Source: Anthonomus grandis grandis (Eukaryota > Arthropoda > Insecta > Coleoptera > Curculionidae). From it: a stretch of 64,000 nt of DNA. Below are positions 50,691 through 62,185 of the stretch, in pieces. The position numbers were made by a program, and so were the translations under genes. The stretch is from assembly GCF_022605725.1 (NCBI RefSeq), contig NC_065567.1, positions 30,235,127-30,299,126 on the forward strand. Direction: 5' to 3'. Numbering within the stretch: position 1 is the first letter of the stretch; every line of letters begins with the position of its first letter. The notes under the pieces are model-generated. The model had not been told where the DNA came from and made no database searches. It saw only the letters and a list, made by a program, of their open reading frames with translations.

Positions 50691-51012
50691 TACGAAAACA
50701 CCGGGTTATAACGGAATTTGACCAGAACAAGTGGAATTATAGCACTTTGAAAATTCGGAAAAAAGTCAGTTTTCGACCCCGTTTTTGAGCCCAAAAATGG
50801 GCTACAAAAATGCGAGATCTCAGCTAATATGGGAGCTACGACCTTGTGGATGGTCTCGTTGGATTCAGAAGGACGAAACTAAGTCAAAACCGTTGGAATT
50901 TTCCAAATAGGACCCATAGAAGCCGAGATATGGACCTCCAAAGTTAGGGATTTTTCATTTTAAGGGTATACCCCCCCGTATCGAATTTTTCACCAAAAAT
51001 TGATTTTTTTCG

Positions 51013-51390
51013 AAATTTTTTAAACTCGAAAATAGCTATAGAATCCCTTATGAGCGGCTTATTCCCATCACCTACATTATGAAAACACCGGGTTATAACG
51101 GAATTCGACCAAAACAAGTGGAATTATAGCACTTTGAAAATTCGGAAAAAAGTCAATTTTTGACCCCGTTTTTGAGCCCAAAAATGGGCCACAAAAATGC
51201 AAGATCTCAGCTAATATGGGAGCTACGAACTTGCGGATGGTCTCGTTGGATTCAGAAGGATGAAAGTAAGTCAAAACCATTGGAATGTTCTCAATAGTGT
51301 TGATTGATGACCTTCAAAATTTAGGATTTTTCATTTTTAGGGTTCCTTCCAAGAAGCATGTTTTTTTACCAAAAAAATATTTTCTACGAT
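51013..51390 (+). repeat. Degenerate right-edge satellite unit
   Basis: After TTTTTTCGAAA the first sub-repeat is skipped. The sequence enters at TTTTTTAAACTCGAAAATAG, continues through the second sub-repeat and most of the monomer with many changes, and fades after TTTTCATTTTTAGGGTTCC at about 51340. As at the left edge, only one sub-repeat is present. Confidence 0.87.
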
Positions 51391-53955
51391 TTTAATTACT
51401 TACGGTTAATTTCTTTGACAACTGGTTTACTTAATTACTGGTTATATAAAATTTATTATTTATTTATTTGCACTTCATGTCATGCTAATACATAAGTACC
51501 CGTATATACGTCTTATTTAACATATCCATTTAATTGCAAACCAGCTAACCGTTGCCCCCCAATTTACTTTTTACAGGGCTCCACCTTGAATACCAGCTGT
51601 ACCACCTGACATTTTAACCAATTAGAAGTTGCTTAAAACGGCCATTTTTAAAAGGTTTAATCGGGAACCAATCGGCACTAAGGTATTAAATTTGCATCAA
51701 ACTTTCACTTTTAGTAGCTTTATACATTTTCACCGTTTCGTTAAATAATAAAAATCAAAATTTATTAGGGCCAAATTAATAAACACCAACCATAAAATAT
51801 AAAAACGTCATATTTAAAAGTACCTTCAGTTAGTTAACGTAAGTAAATGGACCGACATGCTCATAAATATCAACATGGGGTAGCGACAAAAGACTATTTC
51901 AGCATATTTTAAAATACATAAAACCAGACGACTAGCAATAATTAATAATTAAGCGGATTTAAAAAACGCTTAATATTAAAATTGCGTGTTTTCGGTAAGC
52001 ATAGGACTTTAAATCGAATCCTTATTAGAACTGTCACTTAGTTATGAACGAACAGTAAGAGGTCTCTTATGCTATTTAAATAATATTAAATACGGACAGC
52101 TTTAGTTGCATTATTACAGTTTAAAGTGCCATGAAGCTCTTAAGCTTACAAATGTCAGGGAACCACAAGATCTGAAATCGCTTTTAATATTTTTCTATTG
52201 TTATACATAAATCGTCTTTATGGAGGTCCAAAAAGCCCTTTTATTTGTTAAACGTTCCGATTCTAAGTGACGGGACTCTTGCTTACTCACTTCTCTTCCA
52301 TTGTTAGTAAGATGGACAGCATTCGCGTTTTATAGATAAGCCATCTCGAGAAGATAGACACTAAGCAAACTCGTATTGGTGTTTGGTTTTACAGAGTTGG
52401 ATTTAGGAATTTTTACAGTATTGTAGGAGCAGAAGCCTTAAGTACATTTTTATACTAGTTATAGGACTTAACTTTCCTTGTTTTCTGCAAATGAACTATT
52501 TGCATATAAAATATGACTATATAAAATTTATTACAAATATGCCAACAAATCTGAGTAATATTATTAAAGTGTGTCCCAAATTTAAGTCCATAGAGGTTTT
52601 GTCGATCAGTTAAATTTTTTCACACTAAATAACAAAATGCTTTTTGCACATTTTCAAGGAACCGAAATTTTAAAACATTATATTTTATTATTGCATTAAA
52701 TGTGAGACCCACTTTTACAAACAAAAAAAATTCCATAACAAAAAAAATCCGAACGCCGGTCCTGTTTTATAAATATTAAGGACCCCTTGCAGATCCTGAT
52801 TGATCGATGACCCCTTTGCTCCATTTTAATCTGTGATTAGTCCGAGAAGATCTTCTTGAAACGCGTCAATTTAACTGAAACTACTTTTGGATATTATAAT
52901 AATAAAATGCCTTTTGTTGCTTTGGCATTTCGTTGTAATTAGACACACAAAGAAGTACTGGGACATGGATAAAAAAAAATATGATTCATCGAGGTACAAT
53001 AAAACATCCTGGGAAAATTCTGTTTTTAGTCTAAGAATAATTAAATGGAATTTTTTTAGTTTCCATATTTGTGATCGAAAAAATCTTTCTACCATAAATT
53101 TGTTAATACTTATTTCACTTGCTTAAATCTAACTGAGTAGTGGCCAATCTAAAGAAGAACATTCTATAGTTGCTACTATCTCTTTTGAATAAGGAGAACA
53201 CCATTCTGCTGCAAAATAACATGCATTTACTTTATGCAATTACGGAAGTGGATACGTACAGCCGACAACCTGTTTCCCATTGTAAAAATGACGTAACCTA
53301 GATCTATGAAAGGTTTCTGCATTGTACTCGGTGATTAGTTAATGTTCTTCTTGTTGTCGGCAGTATGTTCAACTACTGCCGTTCTTCTCTGATTAATGAA
53401 GTTTGGCTGCCTGGTCTGTTTCACTGATAAACTAAAAAAAGAAAAAAATTTAAATTTAACATTTACCGAGTAGGACAAAAAACCTCCAGATGTAAAGACG
53501 GGGCAAAGGAAAGCCGCCCAACTAATTTTCTAGTTCTAATTTAATTTCCGGCAGGAGGGAAATGATTCACTTAAAACAGTTAATGTATGCAAATCAGGTA
53601 AATCAAGTGTGTAATGTAATTATTCAAATTTGCTAGAGCGGGGGGAGTTTTTTTATAGTCAAAAAAGTACGGTGGATTTTTTGTTTTTGTTTATGGAAGT
53701 GCAGAACAATAAGTTTACGGTCCTGTGGAAAAGTTCGTTAATGATGGACGAGGCTCCTTCAATGGGTTTTACACGCTGTATATGTAAGCCATAAATGTGA
53801 ACTTAATTAGTTTTTTTTTATAACTTGTGATAAGGTTCGTTATATTCGGGTTTAATAGGATAAAATTCGGATGGGTTTTTTGGTTTTAATGGTTCAATTA
53901 ATTGGGCGTAAAATAAAAATTTTATTATTATTTAAAAAGTGCTTAAACTTTTGTA
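51391..53955. other. Unique AT-rich spacer right of the satellite
   Basis: No repeat family of the window is visible here. Overlapping plus and minus frames at about 52870-53130 lack recognisable domains or splice support. No gene called. Confidence 0.5.
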
Positions 53956-53959
53956 TTAT

Positions 53960-54600
53960 TTTTTTTTTTATTCCACGAATTTGACGTAATTTTTTTAATG
54001 TTTTCATGGAATTGCAAATTACTAAATAAATTTCGAATTTCAGGTATTTATAAAATGTATGCAAAGTATTAAAATTGGTAATGGCAAACATTGCTTGTAA
54101 TTTCCAGGCTTCAAGAATTTTTATATTTTTCAGAATTCTTATTTCTTCCAGGATTTCCACGTAATTTTTTAAAGTTTTTAAGGAATTGTAAATAATTTTT
54201 TATGTTTTTTTTAAGGCATTTAAAGTAAATCTTAGTAAATTTATTTTAATTTTAGTTATTTAAAATATATTCCAAGTAATAAAATTTGGTATTGGCAAGA
54301 ATTTCCAGGCTTTTGGGGTTTTTATATTTTGCAAAAAAGCCGCTTATTCCAGGCATTTGACCTGTATAAATAAAAAGAAATAATGTTAGTTTTAAGTTTA
54401 TTTTTATATTCTTTATTGTATTTTTTATTTTATTTTCACTGTTTTTACACTTTTTCTTCAATTATATAAAAAAAAATTTACAAGTGTCCATTATACAATT
54501 ACAAATTTGCAATACATTGCAAAATCTAAAAGTTTAAATTTTATTAGTCCTTAGAAAAAAATATAATTTTTAATATTATTTTCGATTAAAATTATTCTCT
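53960..54600. repeat. Dispersed AT-rich repeat, copy 1
   Basis: Contains TATTTATAAAATGTATGC, TATTAAAATTGGTAATGGC, TTGTAATTTCCAGGCTT, GCCGCTTATTCCAGGCATTT and ATTATTTTCGATTAAAATT in the same order as 58056-58590. Within the copy the GGTAATGGCAA..TTTCCAGGCTT segment occurs twice about 215 bp apart, so the element has an internal dimer. Reading frames across it are not supported. Confidence 0.8.
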
Positions 54601-56340
54601 ATAATAAAATTCTCTTTGCTGCTTAACATAGCATTAAGCATTAAAAAACAATATCCAACTATGTTCAAATATTGTTAAAAATACAGCAATTTTCTCAAGT
54701 ACAACATATAAAAATGCATAACTTTAATGGAAACGAGGTACATATTTTTATGATACAATGTAAATATAAATGCACTTAAACATCATATTATAAAAATATA
54801 TTATTAAATATAAATAACTATGTAGGACTGTTATAAATTTTAACTCAATATTAAATATTTGCTAACTGCTTGTTTATTTACATTTATTTTTTTTTATTAT
54901 TTACGGATCTCTTTTATATTGTGCAATTTAGTAAACAAATTGAATTTATTAATATTATTATTTTTATTATAATATACCTACAGAAGTACGTTAAATTTAT
55001 TTGTAATATAAAAGAACATTGTAATTATTTATTAAATATAGTATATTTATCGGAATAATGAAATATACGTGTCTTATACAAATTAATATAAAAATTCTAT
55101 AGCGAAATTATCCCTGTATTTTTTGCTCCAATAAATTATATTTATTATATGACTGTAATATATCATTATTTAAATTACATTATTACATTTCATTAAGTAA
55201 TATTTCTTTTTTTGTAAATAAACTATTTTGCCTTGAACTTTTTTTTTGGTATTTGATAAATTTTCAATTCACTTGCTAAAAAATTACTTTATAAGGAACA
55301 CACGATTACTAAAAAAAAATTTATCGTAAAGCACGGATTACAGAAGTACACTCAAATAACAGTAAAAATACAGCAATTTAATAAAGTATAAAAGTGCATA
55401 ACTTTAATGGAGGTGAGGCACACATTTTTATGATTTTATGAAATTTGCTATATAATATTATTACACGTGTTTAAAATTTACGTATTTCGTAATAAGTTGC
55501 TTGCCTGGATTAAATTTTAATTAAATATTATATATTTACTTAGTTTGAATGACAGAAAAACATTAAATTTATTAGTAATGTAAAAAAACAATCTCTTTTG
55601 GCTTATTTTTAACTATCAGAGGAAGTAAAGTTATTTTTTTAGGAGACACTATCCATTTAAATTATCCCTAAGTGTTTGCCTATTTTTGTAAGTGAAAAAA
55701 AATTAATTTTTTAAAGAGTCATCATATCCATTTAAATTATGCAAAAATAACTGATATTTTCTAAAAAACCCTAGTAGTAAATTCAGTTTTTTTAAATTAA
55801 ATTATGCATATCCAATTTTTGTAAACATGATTTTTTTTAAGAGTATTTACGACCTATGCTGTACACCTGCATTTCTTCGATAGTTTATGAAACAATCGAT
55901 GCATAAAGGTAAACGCAACTAATCATACCGGAACAGCATATTTCTGAAACTATGCTAACCATGTCATGATACATTTCTCTCATAATTACAATAGCAAAAA
56001 CATCGTGAGTATCAAAAGTAGCACGCCAATGAATCAGACCGTCAATAGTAATAATTGCATAAGTATAAAGTAACTTGCTCTCTGGGTCGTCAGCCTTTTA
56101 AAACTAATGCAAAATAAAACGCACGCCTTCGGCGGATGTTTTCTAATATTTACAAGTTTTTATTCGCTAATTGGCTTATTTTTCTAATTTAATCTCCTTC
56201 AGTTCCCTTGTTGTTAATTGCAGGTGTCTTCGGGTAATTACCATTTTAAAATGGTTTTTTTTTAATGTTGGTACTCGGTAATGCATTGCGGCGCTAATTG
56301 GTCGCACATCGTGCAAACGAATGTAAATAAAATCTTTCCG
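54601..56340. other. Very AT-rich spacer
   Basis: Long A/T-biased sequence. Boxes related to GCATAACTTTAATGG lie near 54715 and 55395, followed by reversed CATATCCATTTAAATTATGC near 55725. No supported gene. A slightly GC-richer stretch (about 55850-56120) has no recognisable feature. Confidence 0.5.
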
Positions 56341-56343
56341 AAA

Positions 56344-56450
56344 TGATGCAAAACTTCTTCTCAAACAAATTTGTTGATTCGCATGCATAACCTTAAGGGG
56401 TATAGGTTTTTTCCCCAAATAAAAACAACAAAATAGGCGGATATCCTTGG
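56344..56450 (+). repeat. Short dispersed repeat with GCATGCATAAC box, copy 1
   Basis: GCAAAACTTCTTCTCAAACA, then CGCATGCATAACCTTAAGGG, AGGTTTTTTCCCCAAATAAA and ATATCCTT. The same order recurs at 58651-58766. The central box is another member of the GCATAACTTAAA family. Confidence 0.78.
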
Positions 56451-58055
56451 GAGTGAAAATATTATAATAACAAACGTCTTTCCTGCATAGAGTAGCCTAA
56501 TCATTTCGGTTATGATAATGATGTTTGTAATGATTGTAATTGAGCTACTTACTAAGGCAGGTGTCGTCAAGCAATTACAAGGCATTAACGGACGACTTCA
56601 GAGAAGTAATTATAAACGTACTCGTGCATATAATGTAAACCTTTGTAAAGTGGTTTTATTGGTGAAGTTAAGGGTCTGAAAGTTTAATTATGTATAACCC
56701 GATAAATAAGTCCTTGAGGCGTTCAACAAATAACCATAGAATTTAACGATTTTTCATTGGAAATATTAAAAATAAAGGGATTAAGCATTAAATTAACCCA
56801 TTTAAAATGCTTAGGCTTCCTCACTGGCATGGCGGTCCTGTGTCAAATGTTAAAGCAATTAACCTAAATTAAAAGAGCTACTATCTCAGCCCTTTTTTAA
56901 TTAAAATTTTATGGTTTTCGTTTCTATATTATGGTTTTCTAAGTGGCTCTCCTAATAGAGCTTTTTTATGCAGGCCGCTTAATTTATTAGGAAGATTTGG
57001 CCACTAGTTTTGTATAATGCTTTCCAAAATAATCATTCTTCAGTAAGTCATATAATTCAGTATGATGAGTCCATCAATGAAAAATATTTATAAAAAGTAA
57101 CAATAATATAGCATAACTTAAATGTATACGAGTGCCCTTTGCATTTTTAATTTAAAGCCTATTCATACTAAGGGGATAAATAATATAACCTTATAAGCAA
57201 TACAGTAAAATTAAAAATAACTTGCTATTGATAATAAAATAACCAATAGCTATAGCAGTAGAAGTATTCACGTAAAATCTATAAATTCGGCAATTTACGA
57301 CTTCAAAGTTTTACCTAACATGCCTGCAGAACCGTTTTACTACTTCAACTTCAATTTTATATTATAATAAACCAGACGCTTAATAATTTTACGATTGGCA
57401 GCAAATTCTTTTACGTCAACCATAATAAATTAACAATAAAAAAAAGAGCATATGTTTTACCTGTATGCCGTCATAACATGTAATTAGACGGCTTAGTGAA
57501 GGCCTATGTCTGATACGATCGAAATGACCTAGAGTATGTCACAAAAGCACTAAAAATATTAAGACAGCGCCTAGACAAGAAAGAGAATATCATCCGGGTG
57601 GTAGAATCTACATTTTCTGATGCATATTAATTTGAAGGTCTATACCATTTGGGTATAGCAGGTTTGGTTTTCTAAGAAACTGAAGATGGTGCGGCATACT
57701 AGCAGCGGTTTTGCCCTATTAATATTCATAAATTTCACATTAGGTTAGCCAAAAGAGAAAATTGGTTATTTGGTAATATATAGGGTGTATGCACTATTGT
57801 TATCTTTTTTATTGTTAAAGTAGCACCAGCACATAATAAATATTCTATATCTAGTAGAAAACATTTCTGAACTATTAAACATGTTTTACTAAGCATGGGT
57901 TAAGTTTTTTAACTGACTAAGAAAATGTGATAATTTAAAGGATTAGATGAAGGTGGATTATATGGATGAACAAGGTGGTTCTAGTACAGATTTTAAAATT
58001 TGTACTAATAGCACTACTATTAAAATAATTTGAGTGGACACCTAATTCAAGTTCC
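56451..58055. other. Spacer without a supported gene
   Basis: Contains a GCATAACTTAAATGTATACG box at 57111-57131. A short plus frame at about 57512-57628 (LEYVTKALKILRQRLDKKEN, then IIRVVESTF) has protein-like composition, but it is closed by stops on both sides and no convincing splice sites were found. Left unassigned. Confidence 0.4.
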
Positions 58056-58590
58056 GAATTCCAGATATTTATAAAATGTATGCGAAGTATTAAAATTGGT
58101 AATGGCAAAAATTTCTTGTAATTTCCAGGCTTATAGAATTTTTATATTTTTCAGAAATATTATTTCTTTCAGGATTTTCACGTATTTTTTTTTGTTTTTA
58201 AGGAATTGTAAATAATTTTTTATGTCTTTTTTTAAGGCATTTAAAGTAAATTTATTGTAATTCTAGTTATTTATAATATATTCCAAGTATTAAAATTTGG
58301 TATTAGCCAGAATTTCCAGACTTTTGGGGATTTTATAGTTTGCAAAAAAGCCGCTTATTCCAGGCATTTGACCTGTACAAATAAGAAGAAATAATGTTAG
58401 TTTCTTCAGTGTATTTTTAATTTTATTTTCATCCTTTTTACACTTGTTCTTGTATTATATAAAAAAAAAATTACAAATGTCAATTATCCAACTACAAATT
58501 TACATTACATTACTAAATTTAAAAATATAAAATTTTATTAGTCTTTAATAAGAAAATATAATTTTTAACATTATTTTCGATTAAAATTAT
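58056..58590. repeat. Dispersed AT-rich repeat, copy 2
   Basis: Second copy of the 53960-54600 repeat in the same orientation, about 4 kb downstream, with small indels. It lacks a ~25-bp stretch present in copy 1 near 54230, and both copies lose similarity after ATTTTCGATTAAAATTATT. Confidence 0.8.
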
Positions 58591-58650
58591 TGTGGTTTTA
58601 CATGTATCATATATCGTCGTAAATAAAATCATTTCGGAATGATTTTAGTT

Positions 58651-58766
58651 TGCAAAACTTCTTCTCAAACAAATTTCTTGTTTCGCATGCATAACTTTAA
58701 CGGGTATGACTAACGTATAGGTTTTTTCGCCAAATAAAATCAAAAAAATAGGCGTATATCCTTAAT
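58651..58766 (+). repeat. Short dispersed repeat with GCATGCATAAC box, copy 2
   Basis: Partner of 56344-56450, with CGCATGCATAACTTTAACGG and AGGTTTTTTCGCCAAATAAA. It carries a ~10-bp insertion (GACTAACGTA) after the box. Confidence 0.78.
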
Positions 58767-59104
58767 CTAATCTAAATCCTAAATCTGATAATAAAAATCG
58801 TAGAAGTTGAATGTTTATTATTATAGTAAACAAGACACAAGAGACCAAAAAGTCGTGCATTGGAGGGTGGACATTTTGCTCATGTACTTTAAGGTCGAAA
58901 TTGTTTATCGAATTAATTGGTTTTTATTTCATGTTGTCGTCCATGGATAATTTTTAGAATGAGTTAAAGATTTTTTTTTTTCGAAAACAAAGATATGAAT
59001 GATAATATAAAATACGAAAAAGTTGTATTTTTAGTTGCTTAAATACAAAAATAAATAAAAAGCTGCAAAACAATTATTGGCCTTGTTTTTTTCTCAACAA
59101 TAAG

Positions 59105-59350
59105 CATGTGGTGCCCACTGACACGCCACTGGACCTAATAATTTCAATCTAGTTACAGCTAAATAAGCGTCTTATAACTTCAAATAACTCCACCAAATTT
59201 CAACCAAATCGGTTTAAGGATAGTTATAGTATCTTTAAAATACCGTTATTTTTTTGAACCTTCATCGCCCTTTATCTCAGAAACAAAGCAACTTCCGACA
59301 TACGTTCATAGGAACTTTTTTTCATAAAACGACCTAACGATTCACCCTGT
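59105..59350. repeat. Probable insect repeat end with CACCCTGTATAG
   Basis: Includes CCCTTTATCTCAGAAACAAA, ATAGGAACTTTTTTTCATAA and ACGATTCACCCTGTATAG, and a second ACCCTGTATATT follows at about 59376. Such ends are common at the borders of dispersed insect repeats. A similar tract (CATTTCCGGACCC to AAATCACCCATTGAAATATC) is at the right end of the window. Confidence 0.55.
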
Positions 59351-59617
59351 ATAGTATCGTACCGTAGTTAAGAAATACCCTGTATATTATAATTTTTAAA
59401 ACATATTTACAATATCTTGATAAAACTAGAAAATATAAAAAGCAATAATAAAAGTAAGCAAATAAATAATAAAAGAGTAAAATATAAAGTTAAACTACAC
59501 AAAAAAAAAATAAATAAACATAAAACTTATGCACAGATATAATTTAAAACGATACTAAGAAGTGTAAAAATAAAAGACATAAAGAAAGACAATTAAAATA
59601 TAAAACACTTACATATG

Positions 59618-59632
59618 TATATATATATATAT
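59618..59632. repeat. TA microsatellite
   Basis: A short (TA)n run next to the 3' side of the LINE fragment on the minus strand. Confidence 0.7.
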
Positions 59633-59666
59633 GTCTTTTCAACTTTTTCTAAACATAATTAGGCTT

Positions 59667-59816
59667 CTACACTCTACAGTTCTTTATATTAATGGGTAAT
59701 TCATTAAAATGTCTAAGACCTTTGTGTAGAATAGTGTTTGTCATTCTGTTTGAAGTATGTCTACCCATCAATACAAAATCCTCCTGTTGTCTGGTAGCAT
59801 AGTTATGTAGATCACT
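59667..59816 (-). pseudogene. C-terminal tail of a non-LTR retrotransposon ORF2
   Basis: The minus strand reads DLHNYATRQQEDFVLMGRHT, then SNRMTNTILHKGLRHFNELP and INIKNCRV, ending in TAG (complement of 59667-59669). The H-N-Y-x-T-R start, the K-G-L-x-x-F-N-x-L-P block and the I-K end are the usual last ~50 residues after the reverse transcriptase of CR1/Jockey-type LINE ORF2 proteins, which copy the element's RNA at the target site. Everything upstream, including the endonuclease and the catalytic YxDD, is absent. The frame runs back into a 17-base homopolymer at about 59817-59834 and then into an unrelated tandem repeat. This is a 5'-truncated or broken fragment. The exact clade is not determined. 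Confidence 0.8.
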
Positions 59817-59884
59817 AAAAAAAAAAAAAAAAAATTGAAATAAAAAATTTAAGTAAATTTTTTTTAATAAATACAAAATTTTGC

Positions 59885-60970
59885 AAAAACTATTTTTTTT
59901 GGGAACAACTTTTTTTTATGAACACATTCACAAAATGCCCATAAATCAAAAACCAGTTAAAATAAAACTATGAAAATTTCTATACATATTTTTGGACAAA
60001 TTTTAGTAGATACCTATTTTAGGGTTTTTCAAAAAAAATACAAATTTTTGGAAAAAAAAATTCGGGAAGTATTTTTTTTATAAACAAATTTAAAAAATGC
60101 CTATAACTTAAAAACCGGTAAAAATAAAATTGTTAAATTTTGTATACATATTCATGAAATAATTTGAAAGACAAAAAAGTAATTTTTGAGAACGAAATTT
60201 TTTTTTATGAATAAATTCACAAAATGCCCATTACTCAAAAACCAGTAAAGATAAAGTTCTGAAAATTTCTATACATATTTCTGAACTAATTTAAGTGGAC
60301 ACCTATTTTAGGGTTTTTCGAAAAAATCACGCAAACTATCAAAAAAAAAATCGGAAATGACTTTTTTTATCAACAAATACACAAAACAAAATAACCAGTT
60401 AAACAAAAATTCTAAATATTCCGATATATATATTTAAAGACTAAATTGAGTGAACACTTATTTCAGGGTTTTCTAGAAAACTCACAAAATTAAAAAAAAA
60501 AATTTAGATTTTTTTTGTGAACAAATTCAGAAAATGTCCATAACTCAAAAACCAGTAAAAATAAAATTCTGAAAATATCTATACATATTGCTAAACTAGC
60601 TTGAATTGACACCTATTTCAGGGATTTTCGAAAAAATTACAAAATTTAGAAAAAAAAATCGGAAATACCTTTTTTTTATGCCCAAATACACAAATTGCCC
60701 ATAACTCAAAAACTAATAAAAATAAAATTCCAAAAGTTTCTACACCTATTTCTGCAGTAATTTGAGTGGACACTTATTTAAGGGTTTTAAAAAAATCACT
60801 TAAACTTCAAAAAAAAAATTTTTTTTTTATGACAAAATTTACAAAATGCCCATAACTTAAAAACCAGCAAAAATTAAACTTTTCAATTTTCTATATATAA
60901 TTCTGCACTAACCTATTTCACCATTTGTCAAAGCATATACAAGTTCTTAAAAAAAAAACAGTTCCCTGCA
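59885..60970. repeat. Tandem repeat, about seven copies of ~160 bp
   Basis: Units share TTCACAAAATGCCCATAACT, CAAAAACCAGTAAAAATAAA, TTCTATACATATTTCTG and GGACACCTATTTTAGGGTTT. The AAAATGCCCATA anchor (or its variant) is at about 59933, 60096, 60220, 60376, 60533, 60696 and 60846, so periods are 124-163 bp. The units are AT-rich and moderately diverged, and the array directly abuts the LINE tail through an A-tract. Confidence 0.87.
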
Positions 60971-60999
60971 AAGACAACTCAAAATAACACCAATGACTA

Positions 61000-62185
61000 A
61001 CCTTACTTTATTAATATATTTAAATAAAACCCCATATTTATTTAAATTTTAGTCTTTATCTTTAGCCACACATTTTTTATACGTCTTTTAATTACAATTA
61101 ATCAAATAACTAGATACTAAACATTGACTTTATTCATATGAATATTTAAAAAAAGTAAAACAAACTATTCCACCAAAGTTACATCGAAAAGTTTCTAATC
61201 GTTCCTCCCCTGTGCTTACCGACTGGATAAATATTTATTTATGTCATCTAATAATCAGGTGCGGTTAGATTAATTTTACAAATATAAAAACTCTTAATAT
61301 ATAATATAATACAAGACGATTAATTAAGATTAAATAACAATTTTACGACATCTTAAGCATCTGTTTGTAAGTAATAAACAGGCATATTCATGACAGCTCT
61401 AACGATAATATGATAGTGTCATAATTAACTTGCGGTTAATTTCTTTAAACCAGAAGGTCAATGTGTTAAGGGCCATCAATTAATTTGTCCCTAATTTGGT
61501 TTAAGTTTGAAGCCCGAATTTCATACGGGCTCGTTATTTCACCATCAATTAACAAACGGCTTAACAAGTTTGTAGGTCGGAAAATTATTTTAATAATAGC
61601 GGCCGTAAAAATTAATAATTTTCAGTGCGATCATAAACTGGAATAAAGACAAATGATCGTAATTGACCTTAAGGCGGTTTATTTGCAATAAATGTTTCAT
61701 AGGAAGAGCTGCTTAACGAGCTTATTTTCATTAGACGGTTTAAATATTAGGCGCTTAACTAATGAAGAGAGCAATAAAAACACCCAATTTTAGAGAAGTA
61801 ATTGGACCACATTTGTAAATAATTGATTAACTAATAAACATTCCTAATATTTATCCATGAAACTTCAATAAAATTATAAATATTGCCACTCGTGTCAATA
61901 GATTTACATTTCTAATGCTAATAACCCTAATGACATACAGTTATTGTATTTAAATGACTAACTCGATGGAGTGGCTAAAAATGGCACTGTTAAATTAGTT
62001 ATTTGAATGCTACGATGTTAAAAATTATGAGCATTTAATGTCTTATAACAAACGGTAGTTCTGCTACCATGCAGGAAATTGTCACATAAAAATGATACCT
62101 TAGACTGATTGATGTTTTAGTGTCCTATTAGCGCTAAATTATACGTTAATAAAATATAATCGGCTTTAATTTAAATAAAAATTAA
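61000..62185. other. Unique block rich in TTAATTA words, possible regulatory
   Basis: Single-copy-looking sequence with many AATTAA/TTAATTA words and CATAAA/TGATTAA-like sites (for example GGTTAGATTAATTTTAC near 61263 and CATCAATTAATTTGTCCC near 61474). These are words homeodomain proteins bind, but they are also expected in AT-rich DNA. No open frame with domain features is present. The proposal of regulatory DNA is compositional only. Confidence 0.3.

Larger units (their letters stand above)
24211..51012 (+). repeat. Satellite DNA array, 53 monomers of ~506 bp
   Basis: One head-to-tail array in a single orientation. Monomer starts (ACCAGCGGCTTGTT) fall at 24211, 24716, 25222, 25728 and so on to 50523, exactly 52 steps averaging 506 bp. 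Each monomer has two related sub-repeats, starting at CAGCGGCTTGTTCCCATCAC and, 139 bp later, CAGCGGCTTGTTCCCATCGC, each followed by ACGAAAACACCGGGTTATAA. Then comes a ~228-bp non-duplicated part with GAGCCCAAAAATGGGCTAC (a small hairpin), GAGATCTCAGCTAATATGGG and a terminal GGGTATACCC palindrome running into a C7 tract. Monomers are highly alike and differ at a limited set of diagnostic sites. They are noticeably GC-richer than the flanks. Open frames inside are by-products. No known satellite family was recognised. Confidence 0.97.

Noticed and set aside
23937..51390. CRISPR-like array
   Set aside because: Repeats are ~506 bp, contiguous and without unique spacers, and the context is eukaryotic. 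This is satellite DNA.
57512..57628. Plus frame LEYVTKALKILRQRLDKKEN as a coding exon or reverse-transcriptase piece
   Set aside because: Closed by stops on both sides with no convincing acceptor or donor, and it matches no motif I can name. A chance frame of ~38 codons is possible here.
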